Of a stretch of DNA of 42,094 nucleotides, positions 37,165 through 42,094 are shown one piece after another (the first letter of the stretch is position 1; the number at the start of each line of letters is the position of its first letter). Source of the DNA: a virus. The stretch covers positions 1 through 42,094 of IMG/VR virus record IMGVR_UViG_3300042691_019997; one strand, written 5' to 3'. The notes under the pieces were generated by a model. It saw only the letters and a list, made by a program, of their open reading frames with translations, was not told the DNA's origin and did not search any database. The position numbers were made by a program, and so were the translations under genes.

Positions 37165-37394
37165 TGTCCGACGCGATCCATTCCGACCATTACGTCGTGC
37201 CGCCCGCCATCGTTCTTGAGCAGCAATTGGCGATGATCCGCAGCGACATGGAGAACATCAACGCCCGGCTTCCGACTGGCGATTTCTACCTGATCCGCGA
37301 TCAGCGCGACACGCTTCGGGAGATCGCCCGCTTGGCTTGTGAGGCGGTCCAGAAGATCGACAGCCGTGATTGGGCTGACAGGAGGGTGGCGTGA
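37164..37394 (+). CDS. Unrecognised early protein, 76 residues
   Basis: Helical (VLEQQLAMIRSDMENINARL, IRDQRDTLREIARLACEAV). ATG overlaps the previous stop by one base; its stop overlaps the next GTG. Confidence 0.58.
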   Translation: MSDAIHSDHYVVPPAIVLEQQLAMIRSDMENINARLPTGDFYLIRDQRDTLREIARLACEAVQKIDSRDWADRRVA

Positions 37395-37705
37395 GCAAGC
37401 ACACACCGGGGCCGTGGGGAACCGATGCTAGGTTCATGAGCATCGTGACCACCAACGTCAAAATCGGCGGGCCAGCCAAACTCTTTGACGTTCGCGGGTG
37501 GGGTTACCTCACCGGCATGGGGCACGGCGGATTGGGGCTCGACCCTGACGCAGCCTACGAAATTCAGAAGGCCAACGCCCGGCTGGCTTCTGCCGCGCCT
37601 GATCTGCTGGCCGCGCTCAAGGCGATACTCGACAGCATTGAGGTCAACGACGATTGGGCTGTCTCCAAGGCGCTTGCCGCCATCGCTAAGGCAGAGGGCA
37701 AGTGA
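37391..37705 (+). CDS. Conserved small phage protein (HTPGPW type)
   Basis: Predicted 104 residues beginning SKHTPGPWGTD, a motif shared by many phage-encoded small proteins. It ends with the helix ARLASAAPDLLAALKAILDSI that the family usually shows. The function of the family is not known. GTG start overlaps the previous stop. Confidence 0.75.
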   Translation: MSKHTPGPWGTDARFMSIVTTNVKIGGPAKLFDVRGWGYLTGMGHGGLGLDPDAAYEIQKANARLASAAPDLLAALKAILDSIEVNDDWAVSKALAAIAKAEGK

Positions 37706-38382
37706 TGGCTCACCTCTACATCGATTTGGAGACGTTGCCCGCCTCCGATCCCGCCATCATCGCGGAAATCACTGCCGGCATCACTCCCCCCAAGACCATG
37801 ACCAAGCCCGAGACAATCGCGGCATGGGAGGCTGAGACAAGGCCTCTCATCGTTGCGGATGCTGTGGCTAAGACCTCCTTCAACGGCGCGCTTGGTTCGA
37901 TCTGCGTCGTTGGCTGGGCGTGGGATGACGAGGCCGCACATAGCGAGGACCTGAGCCGGTTTAGCGAGCGCGAATTGCTTGAGCGGTTCGCCACCTTCAC
38001 CGGCCAGTATGAGGCCAACTACACATACGGCCCCAAGACCGTCGTCGGGCACAACGTCACCTTTGACCTGCGCTTCCTGTGGCAGCGCGCCATCGTTCTT
38101 GGCGTTCGAATGCCCCACTGGATCCCGCGCTCGCCTGCACCTTGGGCTCGTGAAATCTTCGACACCATGACGGCCTTTGCCGGCCAGCGGGACACGATCA
38201 GCCTGGACAACCTCTGCAAGGCGCTCGGCATCGAAGGCAAGGGCGACTTTGACGGCTCCATGGTCGCGGCGGCTTGGGCTGCCGGGGAATACGACAAGGT
38301 GGCGAGCTACTGCCGGGCGGACGTTGATCGCGTTCGGCAAATCCACCGGAAAATGCAACTGGCGTTCGGGGAGACTGTCTGA
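37705..38382 (+). CDS. DEDDy 3'-5' exonuclease (DnaQ-like)
   Basis: Predicted 225-residue nuclease. Exo I IDLET (D7, E9), Exo II VGHNVTFDLRFL (D121), Exo III SYCRADVDRV (Y202, D206), all expected metal ligands present. It resembles the exonuclease domain of family B polymerases (DNA_pol_B_exo2 type) standing alone. It would trim 3' ends during recombination or repair. TGATG coupling to both neighbours, followed by a possible annealing protein. Confidence 0.85.
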   Translation: MAHLYIDLETLPASDPAIIAEITAGITPPKTMTKPETIAAWEAETRPLIVADAVAKTSFNGALGSICVVGWAWDDEAAHSEDLSRFSERELLERFATFTGQYEANYTYGPKTVVGHNVTFDLRFLWQRAIVLGVRMPHWIPRSPAPWAREIFDTMTAFAGQRDTISLDNLCKALGIEGKGDFDGSMVAAAWAAGEYDKVASYCRADVDRVRQIHRKMQLAFGETV

Positions 38383-39209
38383 TGCCGCGCCCTCTCGACA
38401 AGACGATCTCCGAAGTCCTGTCCAAGTATGGCGAGACGCCGAAGGACGCTTGCTGGGACTGTCATGGAGTTTGGGTGGTCTATCACAAGGCCATCGAGCG
38501 CATGGCCGCTCGGGCTGGCATTGCCTTTGACCAGCCGACCGTCATCGAAGCGAACACGCAAGCCAAGACGGCAACCATTGTCGTCACCGGCACCATGGGC
38601 GACCGTGCCGAATGGTCCTTTGGCGAGGCGTCACCGGCCAACAACAAGAACGCCTATCCGTTCGCCATGGCTGAGAAGCGGGCGAAGGATCGCGTGGTCC
38701 TCAAACTGCTGGGCCTTCATGGCTTGGCCTATTCCGAGGACGAGAGCGACGATTTCAAGGACACTGCCGCGCCCTCTCGCGGGAACGGCAGGGCCGATGA
38801 GCCAGACCCGACTATAGGGCGTTCATCGGCCACCCAACCGGCTGGCAATCCCGCCAGTCGCGGCGCGGGGGCTGATCGCTCTCTGCAGGCTCCCGCGCCA
38901 GCCAATCGAACGCCCGGTGGTGAAACTCTCGCCGGTCGAGAAGCGGGGGCCGTGAAACAAGGGACGGCTCCCGCTTCGATCACCCAGGATCAGGCGACGT
39001 TCATTGACGGCAGCAAGCGGGCTCTAGCCCTCGCTGAATCCGTGACGGACGTTGCCGAATGGGAAGAGCGCAACAAGCCCGAGGCGGCCCGCCTTGGCTT
39101 CCGGCGCGACAACCCCGCTGGCGTGGCGCTTCGCAAGGCGATCAACGACCGGATCGCAGAGATTGAGTTGGCAGACATGCCGGCTGGGCAGTTGGAGGCG
39201 GCGGAATGA
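38382..39209 (+). CDS. Putative single-strand annealing / recombination protein
   Basis: Predicted 275-residue protein. Residues about 15-125 carry the conserved part: HKAIERMAARAGIAFD, TGTMGDRAEWSFGEA, NAYPFAMAEKRAKDRVVLKL and YSEDESDDF. A disordered Pro/Ala/Gly-rich linker (about 130-195) precedes a helical tail. The AEKRAKDR helix and the location between an exonuclease and NinB suggest a Rad52-like annealing protein. That label is inference; no catalytic motif settles it. Confidence 0.55.
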   Translation: MPRPLDKTISEVLSKYGETPKDACWDCHGVWVVYHKAIERMAARAGIAFDQPTVIEANTQAKTATIVVTGTMGDRAEWSFGEASPANNKNAYPFAMAEKRAKDRVVLKLLGLHGLAYSEDESDDFKDTAAPSRGNGRADEPDPTIGRSSATQPAGNPASRGAGADRSLQAPAPANRTPGGETLAGREAGAVKQGTAPASITQDQATFIDGSKRALALAESVTDVAEWEERNKPEAARLGFRRDNPAGVALRKAINDRIAEIELADMPAGQLEAAE

Positions 39210-39571
39210 GCGACGGATATTCCTACGGCGATCACGAGCCAACGCGGCCGTGTCCATATTGCCAAACAATCTGCCGGGCCGACTTCGTGGATATTGGCGT
39301 CGGCATGACCCAGTGCGGCCCCTATCACTGCGATGAGTGTGGGGCCTCCGAAGTCGGAGGCTATGATGACCCGCGCCCTCTGAATTCAGATGAAGAGCGA
39401 ACTGGTTGGTACGCCCCAAATTCACAGCCTGGAAGCTCTGCTAACGTTATCGGCGGCAGGATTGTTTCTCACGTTCAGGCGCGAGCCGCCTACAAACGCG
39501 AGTTTTTCGGCAACATGCTGTGGCACGAAAAGGAGCGTGTCGCGGCGTGGTGGGCGGCCCACCGCAAGTGA
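39206..39571 (+). CDS. Zinc-ribbon phage protein
   Basis: Predicted 121 residues with a clear zinc ribbon: PCPYC (residues 16-19) and HCDEC (about 42-45), followed by a basic helical end (ARAAYKREFFGNMLWHEKERVAAWW). It may bind nucleic acid or a partner protein. ATG overlaps the previous stop (ATGA). Confidence 0.7.
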   Translation: MSDGYSYGDHEPTRPCPYCQTICRADFVDIGVGMTQCGPYHCDECGASEVGGYDDPRPLNSDEERTGWYAPNSQPGSSANVIGGRIVSHVQARAAYKREFFGNMLWHEKERVAAWWAAHRK

Positions 39572-39963
39572 CCCGCGCCACCCTCATCCTCGCCAGCCCG
39601 TCCGTGCGCGACAAGGCGCATACGTGGATCGACAAAGCGCCATCAGGAACACGCCTCGACTTCAAGGCTCCGCGTCGCACGCTGCCCCAAAATTCGCGGA
39701 TGTGGGCGATGCTCAGTGACGTGGCTGCACAAGTTCCCTGGCACGGCCTGAAGCTGTCGCCTGACGACTGGAAATTGCTGTTCCTCGACGCCCTCAAGCG
39801 TGAGGTCCGCATGGTGCCCAATCTGGACGGGAACGGCTTTGTCAGCCTTGGCCGCTCGTCCTCTGATCTATCAAAGGCGGAAATGGGCGATCTGATGGAG
39901 TTGATCAGCGCCTTCGGTGCCAATCACGGCGTCAAGTTTCACGAACAGGAGAACGCAGCATGA
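39568..39963 (+). CDS. ninB: NinB-like recombination protein
   Basis: Predicted 131-residue protein of the NinB family, which binds single-stranded DNA and helps phage recombination. It shows RRTLPQNSRMWAMLSDVA, the WKLLFLDALKREVRM helix and the SSDLSKAEMGDLMELISAFG segment that are diagnostic. GTG start at 39568 overlaps the previous stop (GTGA). Confidence 0.88.
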   Translation: MTRATLILASPSVRDKAHTWIDKAPSGTRLDFKAPRRTLPQNSRMWAMLSDVAAQVPWHGLKLSPDDWKLLFLDALKREVRMVPNLDGNGFVSLGRSSSDLSKAEMGDLMELISAFGANHGVKFHEQENAA

Positions 39964-40211
39964 GCACCCGCTACGAAATCAAGGCATGGCGCAAGAGCCG
40001 GAACGACAAGGCATACACCGTCCGCATCGGCTCTGCGTGGACCGATGACAAGGGCATCATCCGGCTGGACTTCGATGCGTCCCCCATCGTGGACGACAAG
40101 GGCCGCGTGACCGCGTTCCTTGAAGTGCCGCGTGAGCGTGACGACCGTCAGGGCTCCCGTCCTGCGGCGCGGGATGATGACGAGATCCCGTTTGGCCCGG
40201 AGACGCGGTGA
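39960..40211 (+). CDS. Unrecognised early protein, 83 residues
   Basis: Small beta-rich protein (YEIKAWRKSRNDKAYTVRIGSAWTDDKG, LDFDASPIVDDKG) with an acidic, disordered end. It resembles single-strand-binding-like fragments, but no OB signature can be claimed. ATG overlaps the NinB stop. Confidence 0.55.
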   Translation: MSTRYEIKAWRKSRNDKAYTVRIGSAWTDDKGIIRLDFDASPIVDDKGRVTAFLEVPRERDDRQGSRPAARDDDEIPFGPETR

Positions 40212-40456
40212 TGACTTTGATCCTCCCCCGTCGCCGTTTCCTCGCTGGCCTTGTCGGCATCATTGCTGCCCCGGCCATCGTGCGGGCGGACAACATCATG
40301 AAGGTGGCGAGCGCGCCTATCGCTTCCGATACCGTCTTCGTGAGCGAATACAGGGATGCGTTCATCCGCGCCTTCGAGGAGCGCCAATTGCACCTCTTGC
40401 AGTGGGTAAGTTCCGTCGAACGTGATGGAGTTTTCTTTCTGGTGAAGGCCTCCTGA
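40211..40456 (+). CDS. Early protein with twin-arginine (Tat) signal
   Basis: Predicted 81 residues beginning MTLILPRRRFLAGLVGIIAA with PAIVRA next, a textbook Tat signal (RRRFLAG, hydrophobic core, AxA-like cleavage near residue 25). The remaining about 55 residues are charged and have no recognised domain. Tat export of a small folded phage protein is unusual, although rhizobial prophages often carry similar genes. TGATG coupling to neighbours. Confidence 0.7.
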   Translation: MTLILPRRRFLAGLVGIIAAPAIVRADNIMKVASAPIASDTVFVSEYRDAFIRAFEERQLHLLQWVSSVERDGVFFLVKAS

Positions 40457-40857
40457 TGGCCCACACCCTCCCCACCTTCGCCCCCATCGGCAGCCTCTTG
40501 AAAGGCGACAGGAAGGCCCGCAAGCCCGCCAAGGCGAGAGCCAGGGATGACGGCCACCTTCGCTTCATCGCAAGCCTTCCCTGTGCCGTCTCTGGCGTTC
40601 AGGGGAGGACGCAGAGTGCCCACCTCCGATTTGCGTCTGCGGAGTATGGCAAGCCCATAACCGGGATCGGCACGAAGGCGTCGGATTGCTGGGTGTTGCC
40701 CCTGTCCGTCGAGATGCACGACGAACAGCACCGCGCCGGGGATGAACTGGCGTGGTGGCAGTCCAAGGGAATTCACGATCCGCTTTTGCTCTGCCTCCGC
40801 CTGTTCGCCGTGAGCGGGGATGAGGTCGAGGCGCGGAAGATACTGGCGAGGATGTGA
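40456..40857 (+). CDS. DUF968/Ref-like HNH-type protein
   Basis: Predicted 133 residues. HLRFIASLPCAVSG, SAHLRFASAEYGKP, GIGTKASDCWVLPLSVEMHDEQH and GDELAWW fit the DUF968 (recombination enhancement) pattern with His/Cys metal ligands. Phage relatives assist RecA-dependent recombination and nick DNA. It sits after the NinB and exonuclease genes, consistent with a recombination module. Confidence 0.78.
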   Translation: MAHTLPTFAPIGSLLKGDRKARKPAKARARDDGHLRFIASLPCAVSGVQGRTQSAHLRFASAEYGKPITGIGTKASDCWVLPLSVEMHDEQHRAGDELAWWQSKGIHDPLLLCLRLFAVSGDEVEARKILARM

Positions 40858-41111
40858 TGAGCGAAGCAGTTGGCATTGCAGAGCGCCTGCGGGAGCGCAC
40901 GGCGATGAAATATATGGGCGACTGCAAGTGCGGCATTTGCCAGCTTGTGCCGCACGCTGACGTGGCCGAGGCCGCCATCCTGATCGCAGCCATGACAAAG
41001 GTGCTTCAGGACATTGACACTTACGCCCCCGACATTGGGCTTGACGAGTTCCGAGACGCCGTTCGGCGTGGTCGTCACCTTGCTGAGCGCGCAAAGGAGC
41101 CCACCCGATGA
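40857..41111 (+). CDS. Unrecognised early protein, 84 residues
   Basis: Contains a compact CKCGIC cluster (residues about 23-28) that could bind a metal, followed by two helices. ATG overlaps the previous stop (TGATG). Function unknown. Confidence 0.6.
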   Translation: MSEAVGIAERLRERTAMKYMGDCKCGICQLVPHADVAEAAILIAAMTKVLQDIDTYAPDIGLDEFRDAVRRGRHLAERAKEPTR

Positions 41112-41353
41112 GCAAGGCACTAGAAGCGGCTGTGAAGGCGATCCGCGATTATCATGACGGGGAAGCTGACGAATGCGACGAGGCGCACGCGCGTCTGGCC
41201 ATCACCGCGTTTCTGGACGCGGCGGCGGGGGATCGTGACCTGTGCGAGGCCCTATGGGATGCCGCCTATGACGAATGGGCGGAGTTCGGATCGCTAGACC
41301 ACGACGGAGGCAAAGCCGCCATCCTCGCACTGAAGGAGGCGGTCAATGGGTAA
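41108..41353 (+). CDS. Unrecognised early protein, 81 residues
   Basis: Acidic helical protein (AHARLAITAFLDAAAGDRDL, LWDAAYDEWAEFG). ATG overlaps the previous stop (ATGA). It resembles short phage proteins of unknown role. Confidence 0.58.
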   Translation: MSKALEAAVKAIRDYHDGEADECDEAHARLAITAFLDAAAGDRDLCEALWDAAYDEWAEFGSLDHDGGKAAILALKEAVNG

Positions 41354-41567
41354 GCTGACGCACCCGCCCCGCATCTTTGCGACCGTCAACGGGGCTTCAA
41401 CGCGCCTGCCAGATGGCGGGCGTCAGTTGCTCGGTGGATGGTCTGAGGACAAAGACCGCCCCGGTGCCGTCGAGTACGTGCGTGCGGATATCGCTGATGA
41501 CCTGACAACGGCTTACATGGCGGGTTTTGAAGCCGGCCGAGCCGCACTGAAGGAGAGCGTGGGGTGA
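41346..41567 (+). CDS. Unrecognised early protein, 73 residues
   Basis: Begins MGKLTHPPRIFATVNGA. Contains VEYVRADIADDLTTAYMAGFEAGRAAL, a pattern typical of small phage proteins of unknown function. Overlaps the previous gene by 8 nt; stop overlaps the next GTG. Confidence 0.6.
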   Translation: MGKLTHPPRIFATVNGASTRLPDGGRQLLGGWSEDKDRPGAVEYVRADIADDLTTAYMAGFEAGRAALKESVG

Positions 41568-41761
41568 CGAGACGCGCCGCGCTCTTCAGGCAGACGGATC
41601 TCGCACGCGCCATTCGCACCGCGAAGGCCGAGGGTATGCCGCTGGCTGGCGTTCGCATCAGTCCAGAGGGCGAAATCTTTGTCGCCTTCGTCAATGCCGA
41701 GCCGAAGCCGGCAACATCATTCGATGAATGGAAAGCCAGCCGTGACGCGCGTAAGGCTTAA
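41564..41761 (+). CDS. Small protein immediately upstream of integrase
   Basis: Predicted 65 residues, basic start TRRAALFRQTDLARAIRTAKAEG and VRISPEGEIFVAFV. GTG start overlaps the previous stop. Its last 20 nt overlap the integrase start. Size and position would suit an excisionase-like DNA-binding protein, and similar small genes often precede rhizobial prophage integrases, but no HTH is clear. Confidence 0.6.
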   Translation: MTRRAALFRQTDLARAIRTAKAEGMPLAGVRISPEGEIFVAFVNAEPKPATSFDEWKASRDARKA

Positions 41762-42094
41762 GGGCCTCAACAAGAAGACCGTGAAGCTCGCAAGCGGCGT
41801 GACCGTCACCTATTGGTATGCGTGGAAGGGCGGTCCCAGGTTGCCCGGCAAGCCCGGCTCCAACGAGTTTATGGCCGCTTACAACAAGGCGGTATCGGCG
41901 CGCACCGACAAGAGCGCAGGCACGCTGCAAAGCCTTCTGGACGCATTCCAGAAGAGCCGCGACTTCACCGGATTAAGGGATCGGACCCGCCTCGACTACA
42001 CCGCCAAGATCAAGGCCATCGAAACCGAGTTCAGCGACTTCCCGCTGGCAGCCCTTGGGGACAAGCGCACCCGCCACGAGTTCATGGCATGGCG
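41742..42094 (+). CDS. int: Tyrosine-type integrase, N-terminal part (cut by window end)
   Basis: Open to the right edge with no stop: 117 residues visible. GTG start 41742 with GGAAAG upstream. N-terminal beta segment (RVRLKGLNKKTVKLASGVTVTYWYAWKGG) as in arm-binding/N-terminal domains of phage integrases, then a core-binding-type helical region (TLQSLLDAFQKSRDFTGLRDRTRLDYTAKIKAIETEF). The catalytic R-H-R-Y domain is outside the window. It ends the rightward operon, so it lies under repressor control. An att site would be expected downstream, out of view. Confidence 0.85.
   Translation, partial: MTRVRLKGLNKKTVKLASGVTVTYWYAWKGGPRLPGKPGSNEFMAAYNKAVSARTDKSAGTLQSLLDAFQKSRDFTGLRDRTRLDYTAKIKAIETEFSDFPLAALGDKRTRHEFMAW

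Overview
The window is most of a temperate podovirus (prophage) genome from a high-GC alphaproteobacterium, probably a member of the Hyphomicrobiales (Rhizobiales). The host assignment is inferred from base composition, codon use and the style of the phage proteins, not from any host gene. Nothing in the window looks chromosomal. The left end stops just after a holin-like gene, and the right end cuts through an integrase gene.

Layout. 17-26351 (mostly minus strand) is a late region whose gene order closely follows T7: small and large terminase, portal, scaffold, capsid, gp11-like and gp12-like tail-tube proteins, gp13/14/15/16-like internal virion proteins, tail fibre, then lysis genes. Two genes lie against this operon on the plus strand: a lipoprotein at 4151 and an unknown gene at 22009. 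26376-28976 is an intact-looking IS1595-family element. It has 24-bp terminal inverted repeats and a perfect 8-bp target duplication, and it carries three passenger genes besides its transposase. 28985-29443 is a gene-free stretch crowded with inverted repeats. 29444-34098 (minus) is the replication module: toprim/helicase, primase zinc finger, replication-initiator-like protein, RuvC-like resolvase and a DnaA domain IV-like protein. 34486-35539 (minus) is a cro-like gene followed by an operon that includes four tiny membrane proteins. 35636 (plus) is a short CI-like repressor. 36108-42094 (plus) is an early operon of small genes with an exonuclease, a possible annealing protein, NinB, a DUF968-like protein and the integrase.

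How it works together. Two divergent promoters flank the CI-like gene. Each has TTGACG, a 17-nt spacer and GATACT, and each is overlapped by the same operator, GTTTCC-N5-GGATAC. Two further copies, one degenerate, act as auxiliary sites. This gives a compact lysogeny switch controlling the leftward (cro) and rightward (recombination, integrase) operons. The virion module is T7-like, but no phage RNA polymerase or DNA polymerase gene is visible, so host polymerases are presumably used. Neighbouring genes mostly overlap by 1-4 bases (TGATG, ATGA, GTGA), which indicates translational coupling.

The most notable points are the passenger-carrying IS1595 element, the operator set, three hairpin/T-rich/Shine-Dalgarno junctions in the late operon (one split by the element), the structured gap at 29042-29373, and the 1956-residue injected protein with zincin and ADP-ribosyltransferase-like segments.
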